A stretch of DNA of 43,706 nt from Thermoanaerobaculia bacterium (GTDB taxonomy: Bacteria > Acidobacteriota > Thermoanaerobaculia > Gp7-AA8): the NCBI GenBank assembly GCA_017883235.1, contig JADGNY010000050.1:1-43706 (forward strand), read 5' to 3'. Shown here one piece after another: positions 1 through 10,100 of the stretch (its first letter is position 1; each line of letters starts with the position of its first letter). The notes under the pieces are model-generated. The model was not told where the DNA came from. It saw nothing but the letters and a program-made list of their open reading frames with translations, and ran no database searches. Made by a program: the position numbers and the translations under genes.

Positions 1-246
1 GCGCGTCGCGGTCGTATCGATCTTCATCTAGACATCGACGACTGGCTACGCGAGGTGACAGAGGTACATAGTCTCGAGGTCCTTCCGGTCACACTTGATA
101 TTGCCGTCCGTGCTTCCGAGTTACACGACATCCTTCGCGATCCGATCGATTGCCTTATCACCGCCACCGCCCTCACCCACAACGCATCGCTCGTCACGAA
201 AGACGACCGCATCCGCAAGAGCGGCGTCGTCGCCACGATCTGGTAG
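1..246 (+). CDS. VapC-family PIN-domain toxin, C-terminal part (cut by window start)
   Basis: The reading frame is open from base 1 to the TAG at 244-246, giving the last 81 residues of a protein that begins outside the window. The end reads DPIDCLITATAL, then LVTKDDRI, then a terminal ATIW. This is the usual C-terminal half of a PIN-domain ribonuclease of a type II toxin-antitoxin module: an acidic D-P-x-D motif that helps bind the catalytic metal, followed by a strand and a second Asp (TKDDRI). VapC proteins cleave RNA and are held inactive by a cognate antitoxin, normally encoded just upstream, here outside the window. The gene is followed, not preceded, by the antitoxin-like genes at 402 and 803, so those are probably not its partners. 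The identification rests on the motif only, as half of the protein is missing. Confidence 0.72.
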   Translation, partial: ARRGRIDLHLDIDDWLREVTEVHSLEVLPVTLDIAVRASELHDILRDPIDCLITATALTHNASLVTKDDRIRKSGVVATIW

Positions 247-401
247 CCACGCGTCCACCAAGTCTGAATCGGCTCGCTGGATGTCAGCGACGCGGCCTCC
301 TTCGCAGACGATCTCGCCGAGGCGCTACGCCCCGCGAAACGGCGGGCGGCGGGAGCGTGAGGGAAGTTGAAGGCAGATCGAAGCGGTTCTAGCATTACGC
401 C

Positions 402-758
402 ATGATCACCCAAATCGAAGTTGCCTCGCTCGGGCCTACGTCGGAAGCCTTGGTCGATGACCTCGCCGAAAACGGCGGCGAGATCTGCCTTACGCGCGGC
501 GGCAAGACGGTTGCGAAGTTGATACGAGTTGACAGCGTTCCAGACGTACCGACCGTCGACCAGCCTCGCGCAGATGGCAATGTGCTCTACAACGGTCGAT
601 GGATGATCCCCGCCGCGGCGGAGCGCGAGCGTTCGATCGAACACCTCCATGGGTCCGTGAAGATCCTCGGCGATATCGTCTCTCCGGTCGACGACGGGCC
701 TTTGGCCGGTAGCGTGATCTACGAAGGTGACATCATCAGTCCAATCGACGTGGAGTGA
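402..758 (+). CDS. Phd/VapB-like type II antitoxin, orphan, with duplicated C-terminal motif
   Basis: A 118-residue protein whose N-terminal third (SEALVDDLAENGGEICLTRG, then GKTVAKLIRV) matches the Phd/YefM-VapB fold: a helix, a short strand with an acidic-Gly turn, and the strand 'GKPVAKL' typical of DNA-binding antitoxins. The C-terminal part would be the disordered toxin-neutralising tail. It ends with two similar segments, GDIVSPVDD (about residues 88-96) and GDIISPIDVE (about 109-118); the paralogue at 803 has only one, so this tail seems to have duplicated internally. ATG 402 is preceded by a TAGCAT hexamer about 8 nt upstream and no good ribosome binding site, which suggests a very short leader. 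No toxin gene follows; only a GTG-started stub is seen at 770-793. The family call is firm in type but weak in subfamily. Confidence 0.7.
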   Translation: MITQIEVASLGPTSEALVDDLAENGGEICLTRGGKTVAKLIRVDSVPDVPTVDQPRADGNVLYNGRWMIPAAAERERSIEHLHGSVKILGDIVSPVDDGPLAGSVIYEGDIISPIDVE

Positions 759-769
759 GAAGCTGCGAC

Positions 770-793
770 GTGATCGTGATCGAAATTCGCTAG
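770..793 (+). pseudogene. Possible vapC start remnant after the first antitoxin
   Basis: Twelve bases after the antitoxin stop, GTG-ATC-GTG-ATC-GAA-ATT-CGC-TAG reads M-I-V-I-E-I-R-stop. It aligns with the stub after the second antitoxin (GTGATCGT, then CGA and ATTC in common), whose reading M-I-V-A-D-I-H is a typical VapC N-terminus. I infer a degraded copy of the same toxin start. The stretch is very short, so chance similarity remains possible. Confidence 0.35.
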
Positions 794-802
794 GATGATG
801 CC

Positions 803-1120
803 ATGACGATCGATGTCGAAGTTGCCGAGTTCGGACCAAAGGGAGAAGCGCTGATTGATGACCTCGCCGAAAACGGCGGCGAGATCCGCATTACGCGCCA
901 CGGCAAGGCAGTCGCGAAAATGATACGCGTTGACAGTGTTCCGGACGTGCCAGCCGCGGATCAGCCTCGAGCAGATGGCAGGGTGCTCTACAACGGCCGG
1001 TGGATGATTCCAGCCGCGGCGGAACGCGAGCGTTCGATCGAGCACCTCCGTGGGTCGGGCAAGATCTTCGGTAACATTGTTTCACCCATCGACGACGTGG
1101 AGTGGGACACGTACGAGTGA
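803..1120 (+). CDS. Phd/VapB-like type II antitoxin, second tandem copy
   Basis: A 105-residue paralogue of the 402-758 product. The two share nearly identical blocks: DDLAENGGEI, R(G/H)GK(T/A)VAK(L/M)IRVDSVPDVP, then DQPRADG, LYNGRWMIPAAAERERSIEH, and the tail S-P-(V/I)-D-D. By family knowledge the first 50 residues form the DNA-binding Phd/YefM-like part and the tail binds the toxin. The upstream DNA of the two copies is also similar (both have ATCGAA or CGAAATTC, then TAG(C/G)AT before the ATG), so the duplication unit included the promoter region. The stop codon TGA (1118-1120) overlaps a GTG at 1117, the tight overlap expected with a following vapC, but that toxin gene has lost nearly all its coding sequence. 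The protein is therefore an orphan antitoxin unless it acts in trans. Confidence 0.72.
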   Translation: MTIDVEVAEFGPKGEALIDDLAENGGEIRITRHGKAVAKMIRVDSVPDVPAADQPRADGRVLYNGRWMIPAAAERERSIEHLRGSGKIFGNIVSPIDDVEWDTYE

Positions 1121-1162
1121 TCGTCGCCGACATTCATACTCTGAGTCGAAACGATCTGGTAA
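1117..1162 (+). pseudogene. vapC deletion remnant (start joined to end)
   Basis: From GTG 1117, which overlaps the antitoxin stop, the DNA reads M-I-V-A-D-I-H-T-L-S, a good match to the first beta strand and first catalytic Asp of VapC toxins. Directly afterwards, bases 1151-1162 read ACG-ATC-TGG-TAA in another frame, the same T-I-W-stop ending as the intact VapC at 235-246. The two ends are thus joined with loss of about 100 codons and a frame change. I infer an internal deletion of the toxin gene; the short 3' match could be chance. Confidence 0.5.
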
Positions 1163-3226
<2,064 letters not shown>

Positions 3227-3238
3227 GATGTCCTTTGC

Positions 3239-3328
3239 CGGGGGTCGGGAGTCGGGGGTCGGAGAAGAATCGGCCGGGACTGACGGCGATTCTTTTCTCC
3301 GACACCCGACCCCCGACTCCCGACTCCC
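3239..3328. repeat. Heptamer palindrome, copy 2, upstream of the aconitase-family gene
   Basis: The arms are GGGGGTCGGGAGTCGGGG (3239 onward) and the complementary CCCGACCCCCGACTCCC (to 3328), with a second pair of inner arms GGAGAAGAATCG and CGATTCTTTTCTCC. It lies 12 bases before the aconitase start codon and about 60 bases before the divergent kinase gene, so it occupies the shared promoter region of both. It is the same family as the copies at 2497 and 18915. Confidence 0.85.
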
Positions 3329-3389
3329 TCATCAGATTCTATTCAACGCGCTGCCGAATCGTTGCCATCCCATGACATGATTCCCGCCC

Positions 3390-5972
3390 ATGCTTGCTCC
3401 GGGCAGGATGCTCGGTCCGTACAAAATCCTCACGGCCATCGGTGCGGGCGGCATGGGCGAGGTGTACCGCGCGCAGGATACGCGCCTGGGCCGCGACGTC
3501 GCCGTGAAAGTTCTGACGCGCAACCTCTCCAATGACGCCGACGCGCTACGCCGGTTCGAACAGGAGGCGCGGGCGGCCGGGATGCTCAATCATCCCAACA
3601 TCCTGGCCATTTACGACATCGGCGATGAAGGCGGACTCCGCTACATCGTCTCCGAGCTTCTGGAGGGGGAATCGCTACGGGCTCGCATCAAGCAGAGTCC
3701 CATTCCACCGCGCAAGGCGCTCGACTACGCCGCGCAGATCGCCCGCGGGCTCGCCGCCGCGCACGAGCGGAGCATCGTCCATCGCGATCTCAAGCCGGAG
3801 AACCTCTTCATCACGCGCGACGGCCACGTCAAGATCCTCGACTTCGGTCTGGCCAAGCTCGCCGGCCCGCGGTTACCGAACGCGACGCCGGGAGACGAGA
3901 ACGAGCTCACCCTCCCCACCACCCCCACCGAGCCGGGGAGGCTCATGGGGACGGTGGGCTACATGGCACCGGAGCAGGTGCGCGGCGGCAGCGGCGATAA
4001 CCGCTCCGACATCTTCGCCTTCGGCGTGATTCTCTACGAGATGCTGGCCGGCGTCCCGGCCTTCCGCGGCGAATCTCCCATCGAGACGCTCAACTCCATC
4101 CTGAAAGACGATCCTCCCGATTTCTTCGAGCTCAACGTGCGGGTGCCGGGCGCGCTCGATCGCGTGGTCCGTCACTGTCTCGAGAAGAATCCCGACGAGC
4201 GCTTCCAGTCCGCCCGCGATCTCGCCTTCGACCTCGGGTCGCTCTCCGGCCTTACCAGTCAGGCCATCTCCTTCCACCGCAACTGGCACTTCCGAAAACG
4301 CGACGTCGTGAAACCGGCCGCGATCGTCCTGGCGATTCTCGCCGTGGCCGTGATCGCCTATCTGGCCGGACAGCGCCGCGGAACGCGGCCGCCGCCGGAG
4401 TACAAGCGCCTCACCTTCCGCAGCGGCACGATCTTCAACGCGCGATTCTCGCCCGACGGCGAGACCGTCTTCTACGGCGCGCGGTGGGGCGGCAAGCCGA
4501 TGTCGATCTTCTCGGTTCGCGCCGATTCACCCGAATCGCGCGACCTCCAGATCGGAGAAGACACCGACCTTCTCGCGGTCTCCCGCGACGGACAGCTCGC
4601 CATCTCGCTCCGTCGCCATGTCATCGGCTACCTGCGCGAGAGCGGAACGCTGGCCCAGGTGCCGATCGCCGGCGGTGCTCCACGATCGATTCTCGACGAC
4701 GTCGAATTCGCCGACTGGTCGCCGGACGGCCGGCTGGCCGTGGTCCGGACTGTCGGCGGCCGTTGCCGGCTGGAGTTCCCGATCGGCAACGTCGTCTACG
4801 ACACAAACGGATGGATCGGCCATCCACGTTTCGACCCTGCCGGCAAGTCCATCGGATTGCTCGACCATCCGTTTCTCAATGATGATCGTGGCTCGGTCGT
4901 TCTGGTCACGCTCGCCGGAAAAACGCATCGTGCTCTGACGAAGGAATCGCAGAGCGTCGAGGGGCTGGCGTGGTCGCCGGATGGCAAAGAGATCATCTTC
5001 TCCGCCGAGGATGGCAACACGCCGCGTGCGATCACCGCCGTCACCGTCGGCGGCAAACAGCGGATCGTCGCCGCGAGCGCTGGACCGCTCTGGCTTCACG
5101 ACGTCGCCCCCGACGGCCGTGTGCTCGTCTCGCGCGAGATCGTCCGCGCCGGAATCGTCGGCATCCGGGGAAATGAGCCGCCCCACGATCTGTCGTGGTT
5201 CGACTACTCCGTGGTGCGCGACCTCTCCGCCGATGGAAAGACGATCATCTTCTCCGAGTCGGGGGAAGCCGGCGGCTCGATCTTCGGCGTCTATCTGCGC
5301 GGCATCGACGGCTCGCCAGCAGTCAGGCTTGGCGATGGCACGTCGGAAGCTCTCTCGCCTGACGGGCAATGGGTTCTCTCCATCCCCCGCAACCGCAAGC
5401 CGGCTCCGATCGTCATGCTTCCCACCGGCACCGGCCAGCCGCGCCAGATCACGCACGACCGCATCAACCATCGCAACGCCCGCTGGTTTCCGGGCGGCGC
5501 GCACATCCTCTTTCTCGGCGATGAGAACGGACATCCGCCGCGGCTGTGGATGCAGGCCCTCGACGGCAGCGCGCCGCACGCCATCACTCCCGAGAATGTT
5601 TCCGGAACACAGATCACGCCCGACGGCCGCTTCGTTCTCGGCCGCGACAGCGACCGCAAGTTCTATCTCTATCCCGTCAGCGGCGGCGCACGCCTACCCG
5701 TGCCGGCGCTGAAGTTCGGCGACGTCCCCACACGCTTCACCGCCGACGGCCGTTCGCTCTTTGTGGCCTCGTTCGGAAAAGTACCGGCCATGCTTTACAA
5801 GGTCGACCTTACGAGCGGCGCCCGCACCCTCTCGCGCGAGGCGATGCCGGCCGATCCCTCCGGCCTCATCAACGTCGGCCCGATCTTCGTCACTCCCGAC
5901 GGCGCCACGACGGTGTACAGCTACACGCGGCTGCTGAGCGATCTTTATGTGATCGAGAGCCCGTCGCGATAA
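3390..5972 (+). CDS. Membrane Ser/Thr protein kinase with C-terminal PD40/WD40-like propeller
   Basis: An 860-residue PknB-type kinase. The cytoplasmic kinase domain spans about residues 11-285: glycine loop GAGGMGEVY, Lys40 in [12 protein letters not shown] with catalytic Asp133, DFG at 151-153, and MAPEQ at 192-196, so all catalytic residues are present. One membrane segment follows (about 309-326), then some 530 residues of repeated strands with FSPDG, WSPDG and TPDG motifs, which form a PD40 (TolB-like) beta-propeller, expected outside the membrane. The domain plan (kinase, TM, propeller) is very common in Acidobacteriota and is thought to couple external ligand sensing to phosphorylation; the ligand is unknown. 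ATG 3390 is chosen because it gives the standard N-terminus (P-G-x-x-L-G-P-Y). The gene is divergent from the aconitase-family gene and is followed by a palindrome at 5971. Confidence 0.92.
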   Translation: MLAPGRMLGPYKILTAIGAGGMGEVYRAQDTRLGRDVAVKVLTRNLSNDADALRRFEQEARAAGMLNHPNILAIYDIGDEGGLRYIVSELLEGESLRARIKQSPIPPRKALDYAAQIARGLAAAHERSIVHRDLKPENLFITRDGHVKILDFGLAKLAGPRLPNATPGDENELTLPTTPTEPGRLMGTVGYMAPEQVRGGSGDNRSDIFAFGVILYEMLAGVPAFRGESPIETLNSILKDDPPDFFELNVRVPGALDRVVRHCLEKNPDERFQSARDLAFDLGSLSGLTSQAISFHRNWHFRKRDVVKPAAIVLAILAVAVIAYLAGQRRGTRPPPEYKRLTFRSGTIFNARFSPDGETVFYGARWGGKPMSIFSVRADSPESRDLQIGEDTDLLAVSRDGQLAISLRRHVIGYLRESGTLAQVPIAGGAPRSILDDVEFADWSPDGRLAVVRTVGGRCRLEFPIGNVVYDTNGWIGHPRFDPAGKSIGLLDHPFLNDDRGSVVLVTLAGKTHRALTKESQSVEGLAWSPDGKEIIFSAEDGNTPRAITAVTVGGKQRIVAASAGPLWLHDVAPDGRVLVSREIVRAGIVGIRGNEPPHDLSWFDYSVVRDLSADGKTIIFSESGEAGGSIFGVYLRGIDGSPAVRLGDGTSEALSPDGQWVLSIPRNRKPAPIVMLPTGTGQPRQITHDRINHRNARWFPGGAHILFLGDENGHPPRLWMQALDGSAPHAITPENVSGTQITPDGRFVLGRDSDRKFYLYPVSGGARLPVPALKFGDVPTRFTADGRSLFVASFGKVPAMLYKVDLTSGARTLSREAMPADPSGLINVGPIFVTPDGATTVYSYTRLLSDLYVIESPSR

Positions 5973-6060
5973 CCCCCTGGGACCGCGTGCGTCCCCCACG
6001 CGCTTCTTCGCAACATCCTGCCGGACAAACGCGGGCGGGACGCCCGCGGTCCCAGGGGGC
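5971..6060. repeat. Palindromic element with ACCCCCTGGGACCGCG arms
   Basis: The inverted arms 5971-5986 and 6045-6060 are perfectly complementary over most of 16 bases; the loop holds a further GC-rich hairpin (GCGGGCGGGACGCCCGC). The element begins at the stop codon of the kinase gene and ends 21 bases before the next gene. There is no T-run, so I call it a dispersed repeat and not an intrinsic terminator, though it could affect mRNA 3' ends. Confidence 0.7.
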
Positions 6061-6081
6061 TGACCCCGATAGAATGCCGCC

Positions 6082-7344
6082 GTGCCGCAGGTGATCTTCC
6101 TCTCGCTCTTTCTCGGCTTGATCACGGGAACGCAGTCTGTCGAGTTGCAGGTCGATGCGGCGGTCAGGTCGGTGCGCATCGAGCTTGGCGGCCGCGAAGT
6201 TGCCCGGCTGGACAAAGCGCCGTGGTCGGCCAGGGTCGACTTCGGGAGTGAGCTGACGCCGCGCGACTTGACGGCGGTCGCGTTCGATGGCGAAGGGCAC
6301 GAAGTCGGCCGCACCTCGCAATTGATCAACCTCTCGCGCCCCCCCGCCGAGATGGAGATCATCATCCGAAGCGAGGGGCAGCAACCGGTCGAGGCAGAGC
6401 TGGTCGGACGGCATCGGCTGCACAAAGAGCCAACGACCGCGAAACTAGTCGTCGACAACACCGCCGTTCGCGTGGGCCGCGACTTCCGCGCGCGCCTACC
6501 GAAGGTCGACTGGTCTCATCCGCATCTCGTCTCGGCCGAAATGGAGTTTGAAGATGGCGAGATCGCTAAGCGCGACGTCGCCATCGAGGCGGGGTTCTCG
6601 GGCTCCGCGGGATCTGAGCTGGCGCCGATGCTGGTCATGACGAACGGGAAGAAGCAACCCGACTCGCTCGACGGCTGTTTTTCGGCCGGCGGCTCCCCCT
6701 TGCGCGCAACGGCCATCGAAAACGGCGACGCGTTCGTGGTCATGGTGAAGGATCCGGTTACACATCCTCGCTCCGCCGAGTTGCGATTCGATTCGGGGAC
6801 GGCGTTGCGAATCCTCTGGCCGGTGCCGCGCCCCATCAACGCGCCGGGCGAGCCGACCGCGATCGCGTTCCCGCAGTCCGTCAATCACGGCAACGTGTCG
6901 TCGGTGTCGTGGCTGCTGAGCGAACGCCTCTCGCCGCCCCCCTCCGCCACCGAGCCGCGCCAGTTCACCGACGCCGTCGCCGTCGCGGCGATGAGCTCCC
7001 TGGAACGAGGCCGGCGCCGCGCGGTCATCCTCGTCGTGAGCAAAGCACCCGACCGCAGCCTCTACTCTCCGCCGGTCGTGCGCCGCTATCTCGAAGACGT
7101 TGGCGTGCCGCTCTTCGTCTGGTCCGCCGATGGACCGCGGCCCGATCTGGCCGCCGCCTGGGGCACGATCGACGACATCTCCACGACCGCCGGACTCCAG
7201 GCCGCCGTCGGGCGGCTCAATGACGCACTCACGCGGCAACGCCTCGTCTGGGTTGCCGCCGATCCGCTCACGGCACTAAAAGCCGAGGGGGCGGAGCGCT
7301 GCGGGCTAACGCCCGTGGCGCATCACCAGGCACCCAAATCGTGA
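6082..7344 (+). CDS. Secreted protein that precedes a VWFA gene; Ig-like N-terminus
   Basis: A 420-residue protein with a hydrophobic N-terminus (VIFLSLFLGLI) suited to export. Residues 20-90 form a beta-rich segment (VRIELGGREVARL, then NLSRPPAE) of the type found in front of VWFA-related proteins in acidobacteria. The C-terminal part contains AVILVVSKAPDRS and YLEDVGVPLFVWSADGP, which look like the later half of a VWA-like Rossmann fold without a clear metal site. GTG 6082 is the first usable start, because an ATG at 6074 runs into a stop. The next gene starts 12 bases downstream, so the two are almost certainly co-transcribed and may act together outside the cell. The last 18 residues (from AERCGLTPVA) lie over a small palindrome and look like a late extension. 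No specific function can be assigned. Confidence 0.7.
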   Translation: MPQVIFLSLFLGLITGTQSVELQVDAAVRSVRIELGGREVARLDKAPWSARVDFGSELTPRDLTAVAFDGEGHEVGRTSQLINLSRPPAEMEIIIRSEGQQPVEAELVGRHRLHKEPTTAKLVVDNTAVRVGRDFRARLPKVDWSHPHLVSAEMEFEDGEIAKRDVAIEAGFSGSAGSELAPMLVMTNGKKQPDSLDGCFSAGGSPLRATAIENGDAFVVMVKDPVTHPRSAELRFDSGTALRILWPVPRPINAPGEPTAIAFPQSVNHGNVSSVSWLLSERLSPPPSATEPRQFTDAVAVAAMSSLERGRRRAVILVVSKAPDRSLYSPPVVRRYLEDVGVPLFVWSADGPRPDLAAAWGTIDDISTTAGLQAAVGRLNDALTRQRLVWVAADPLTALKAEGAERCGLTPVAHHQAPKS

Positions 7345-7356
7345 TGAGGTGAAACC

Positions 7357-9036
7357 ATGAAATCCATTGTCATCGCCGCAGCCATCGTCCTCAGCGCCGC
7401 CGTTTCGCTTGCACAGACCGCGGCGGAATCGATCGAAGTCCGCGTCGTCAACGTCGACGTCATCGTGCGCGACCGCGCCGGAAAGCCGGTCCCCGGCCTG
7501 ACCAAAGCAGACTTCGAGATCTACGAGAACGGCCAGAAGCGGGAGATCACGAACCTCTACGAAGTGCGTGGGGCTAGCCCCGCCGCGCCATCGGCGAAGA
7601 CACCGGTGCCTGCGAATGCGGCTCCGGCTCCAGCCGAGGGTGCGGCTGTCGAGATTCGTCCGCGCAACATCGTCATGTTCGTCGACAACTACTCGCTCCA
7701 GCCGTTTCGCCGCGACAAGGTCCTCCAATCGCTCCGGAAGTTCATCGACGGTCAGTTGCAGCCGCAGGACCGCGTGATGATCGTTCTCTGCACGCAACAG
7801 GTGAAGGTAATCACGCCGTTCACGAACGATAAGAAGGCCATCGAGGATGGCGTAGAGTCGATCAAGAAGATCGTCAGCGCCAGCTCCAACCGGGCCTCCT
7901 CTCTCGAACGGGTCAAACGTCAGGTCAGTGAGCTCATCGACACCGGCAAGGAGGGAAAGTTTCCCTGGAAGGATGTCTACGGCCAGGCGCTGGGACTGGT
8001 GGAGACTCTCATCGAGGAGGATATTTTCAGCGCAAGGAACACGCTGGCCGGGCTCGGGGCGACCACCGCCGCGCTCGGAGGACTGGAAGGCAAGAACGTC
8101 GTCATCTTCGCAGGCGCTCATCTCCCCGAGCATCCCGGCGCGGAGCTCTATCAGTGGCTCTACAACGCCTTTTCGCCCTACATGGGCAATCTCACACTGG
8201 GATCGGAGACCATCAGCGGCAAGACCGGATCGATGCAGTACTACTCGATCGAGGAGGCCGCCAAACAAGCCAGCGCGAACAATGTCGTGCTCTACCTCAT
8301 CGACGCCGCCGATATGCGCGATGCCGTCAGCGCCGAAAGCAATATTCAGGTCGACAAGATGGAGCAGTTCACCGCCTTCACCAACACGGCCATGGCCTAC
8401 CAGACGCTGGCCCGCATCAGCGGCGGGTTGGCGCTCACCAACTCCGACAATTTCGATTCCGCCTTCCAGACGCTCGCCGCCGATCTCAACTCCTACTACT
8501 CCCTCGGATTCAAGCCCTCCGGTACCGCAACCGACGCGCTGGGCAGGATCGTCGTCAAGATGAAGAACCCCGAGTACCGGTTCCGGGCCAGGGAGACGTA
8601 CGCCGCAAAGGCTCCGGCGGCGCCGCAGGACGAAATGAGCGCCCGCGTCACCACCAACCTCTATGCGACCGATGCCCGCAACGAGTGGGAGATCCATCTC
8701 AAACCGGGAACGCCCGAAAAACAGGGAAACGAATACCGCGTGCCGTTCGAGGTCACGCTGGCGCCGACGATCACGCTCAAACCCGACGGCGAGAACCTCG
8801 TCGGCAACTTTGCAATCTACGTCGTCGTCGGCAGCGGCGAGTCGACGTCGAAGGTGACCAGGAATATGCATGTGGTAAAGGTTCCCGCCGAGGCCGAAGA
8901 CGACTTTCGCGAGAAACAGATCACCTACAAGGCGTCGATCACGATGACGTCGGGGGAGAACATCCTCTCGGTTGCCGTCGTCGATCAGGCCAACAACAGC
9001 GCCGGGTTCGCGAGGGCAAAAGTTGCCGTTCCGTGA
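7357..9036 (+). CDS. VWFA-related domain protein, acidobacterial type
   Basis: A 559-residue exported protein with a clear signal peptide (about residues 1-20, ending AQT). Residues 25-70 carry the signature that opens this family: VRVVNVDVIVRDRAGKPV, then L-T-K-A-D-F-E-I-Y-E-N-G-Q. A linker rich in Ala and Pro follows, then the VWA-like core from about 103 (NIVMFVDNYS). The metal motif DxSxS is degenerate (Asp110-Asn-Tyr-Ser113-Leu), as is usual in this family. The tail (about 415-559) is beta-rich. By family knowledge such proteins are secreted and abundant in Acidobacteriota, with unproven roles in adhesion or protein interaction. The start ATG 7357 has GAGGTG six bases upstream. It follows the 6082 gene by 12 bases in a likely two-gene operon. 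Confidence 0.9.
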   Translation: MKSIVIAAAIVLSAAVSLAQTAAESIEVRVVNVDVIVRDRAGKPVPGLTKADFEIYENGQKREITNLYEVRGASPAAPSAKTPVPANAAPAPAEGAAVEIRPRNIVMFVDNYSLQPFRRDKVLQSLRKFIDGQLQPQDRVMIVLCTQQVKVITPFTNDKKAIEDGVESIKKIVSASSNRASSLERVKRQVSELIDTGKEGKFPWKDVYGQALGLVETLIEEDIFSARNTLAGLGATTAALGGLEGKNVVIFAGAHLPEHPGAELYQWLYNAFSPYMGNLTLGSETISGKTGSMQYYSIEEAAKQASANNVVLYLIDAADMRDAVSAESNIQVDKMEQFTAFTNTAMAYQTLARISGGLALTNSDNFDSAFQTLAADLNSYYSLGFKPSGTATDALGRIVVKMKNPEYRFRARETYAAKAPAAPQDEMSARVTTNLYATDARNEWEIHLKPGTPEKQGNEYRVPFEVTLAPTITLKPDGENLVGNFAIYVVVGSGESTSKVTRNMHVVKVPAEAEDDFREKQITYKASITMTSGENILSVAVVDQANNSAGFARAKVAVP

Positions 9037-9061
9037 ACCCTCCCGCGGTCTGCGACCGCGC

Positions 9062-9187
9062 GGCACAGACAAGAGTGTCTGTGCCACATACGGCTCAGCC
9101 TGTGGCACGTGCAGCCGGTTTGCGGCACGTGCGGCGGGTTTGCGGCACTTGGGAGGCAAATGTGGCACAGACACTCTTGTCTGTGCC
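9062..9187. repeat. Pair of inverted GGCACAGACA hairpins around 20-bp tandem repeats
   Basis: Bases 9062-9085 form a perfect 10-bp stem (GGCACAGACA and TGTCTGTGCC) with a four-base loop; the same hairpin in the opposite orientation is at 9164-9187. Between them lie three imperfect 20-bp direct repeats that begin T-G-(T/C)-G-G-C-A-C. The block fills the gap between the VWFA gene and the next small gene. A third, slightly decayed copy of the hairpin is at 15611. It is a dispersed repeat family without coding capacity. Confidence 0.8.
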
Positions 9188-9239
9188 GTAACGCCCTCCG
9201 CGGCTGTCTCGGCACGCCGTATGCGTTAGTACCCCCATC

Positions 9240-9584
9240 ATGAGAAGACTCGGAATCGCACTCATCACAGTCACCGCCCTCATCGGCACCGCCGCGTATG
9301 GTCAACAACAGGCGACGGTTACGCCAAACCAGACCCCGCCACGGCCGGTCCTGCAGATCATCCCGGATGACGCATCCGCCAACCGGCTCGACGTCGAGGT
9401 CGGCGCGATCCGCCTGAACACCCACAGCGGACGCTACACTTTCGCCTATCTGCCGCTGCTGGCGCCGCTGCAGTCCACCGCCTTCCGCCCTTCGATCGAG
9501 ATGCCGAACGCGCTGGCGTTGACGGGAACGTCGATCCCGCAGAGGCCGCGCAAGGACGCTCGGGCCCGGGTGGACATTCGTTGA
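9240..9584 (+). CDS. Small secreted protein, paralogue of the next gene
   Basis: A 114-residue protein with a signal peptide (LGIALITVTALIGTAAYG, cleavage near residue 21). The mature part has VEVGAIRL, then TFAYLPLLAPL and PNALALTGT. The same pattern, G-A-I, then F-x-Y-L-P-x-L-A-P-L, then P-N-A-(L/F)-A-L-T, is found in the product of 9624-10049 at the same spacing, so the two are paralogues in tandem. I do not recognise the family. The hydrophobic YLPxLAPL core and the small size suggest a periplasmic or surface protein; nothing points to an enzyme. ATG 9240 is the only start that includes the full signal peptide. Confidence 0.65.
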   Translation: MRRLGIALITVTALIGTAAYGQQQATVTPNQTPPRPVLQIIPDDASANRLDVEVGAIRLNTHSGRYTFAYLPLLAPLQSTAFRPSIEMPNALALTGTSIPQRPRKDARARVDIR

Positions 9585-9623
9585 CGAATTTTTGGTAACC
9601 CTTTCCGGCGAAGCCGCGTCACA

Positions 9624-10049
9624 ATGAGCATGCCGATGAAACGCGCCGCCTTGCTGCTCATCATCCTCGGCGTCGCCGTGCCGCTCGCGGCCGCCGACGC
9701 ACCGAAGCCGGACTATTCGCCCGAGGCCATCTTCCGCTTCGCGCACGACTTCGTCCTTCATCCGCATTCCGAGGTCGGTGACTTCGACCTCGGCAACCTC
9801 GGCGCGATCAACGTCTACAAGTACGGCCTTCACGGCACCTTCAACTACCTCCCCTTCCTTGCCCCGCTCGCCGGGACAAGGCTTGCCGACGTCGCCACGG
9901 TCCCGAACGCCTTCGCGCTGACGAACACGCCCATCGCCCGCTCGATGCCGTTCATGCCCGACGAGGTCTCCCTTTCCCCCGGTGCGAAACGAGAGCTCAA
10001 GCGCGTGATGCAGCTCGAAAAGCAGGCGAATCTCAGCGTCTCCGAGTAG
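9624..10049 (+). CDS. Small secreted protein, paralogue of the previous gene
   Basis: A 141-residue protein with a signal peptide (RAALLLIILGVAVPLAAADA). The mature part contains DLGNLGAINVYKYG, TFNYLPFLAPL and PNAFALTNTPIAR, which match the core of the 9240-9584 product. It is longer at the C-terminus, ending in a charged helix (KRELKRVMQLEKQ). ATG 9624 and an in-frame ATG at 9636 are both possible; the second gives the more usual M-K-R-A start. The two genes are 39 bases apart and probably form one transcript that runs towards the 21-bp array at 10101. No family was recognised. Confidence 0.65.
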   Translation: MSMPMKRAALLLIILGVAVPLAAADAPKPDYSPEAIFRFAHDFVLHPHSEVGDFDLGNLGAINVYKYGLHGTFNYLPFLAPLAGTRLADVATVPNAFALTNTPIARSMPFMPDEVSLSPGAKRELKRVMQLEKQANLSVSE

Positions 10050-10100
10050 GCGGTACCCTTCGATTCAGGCAACCTCGCTATTGTCGACGTCCACGTCGAT

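Noticed and set aside
24-839. Open frame of 271 codons opposite the antitoxin genes
   Set aside because: Its product shows two similar halves only because the antitoxin genes are duplicated; the Phd-like motifs lie on the plus strand.
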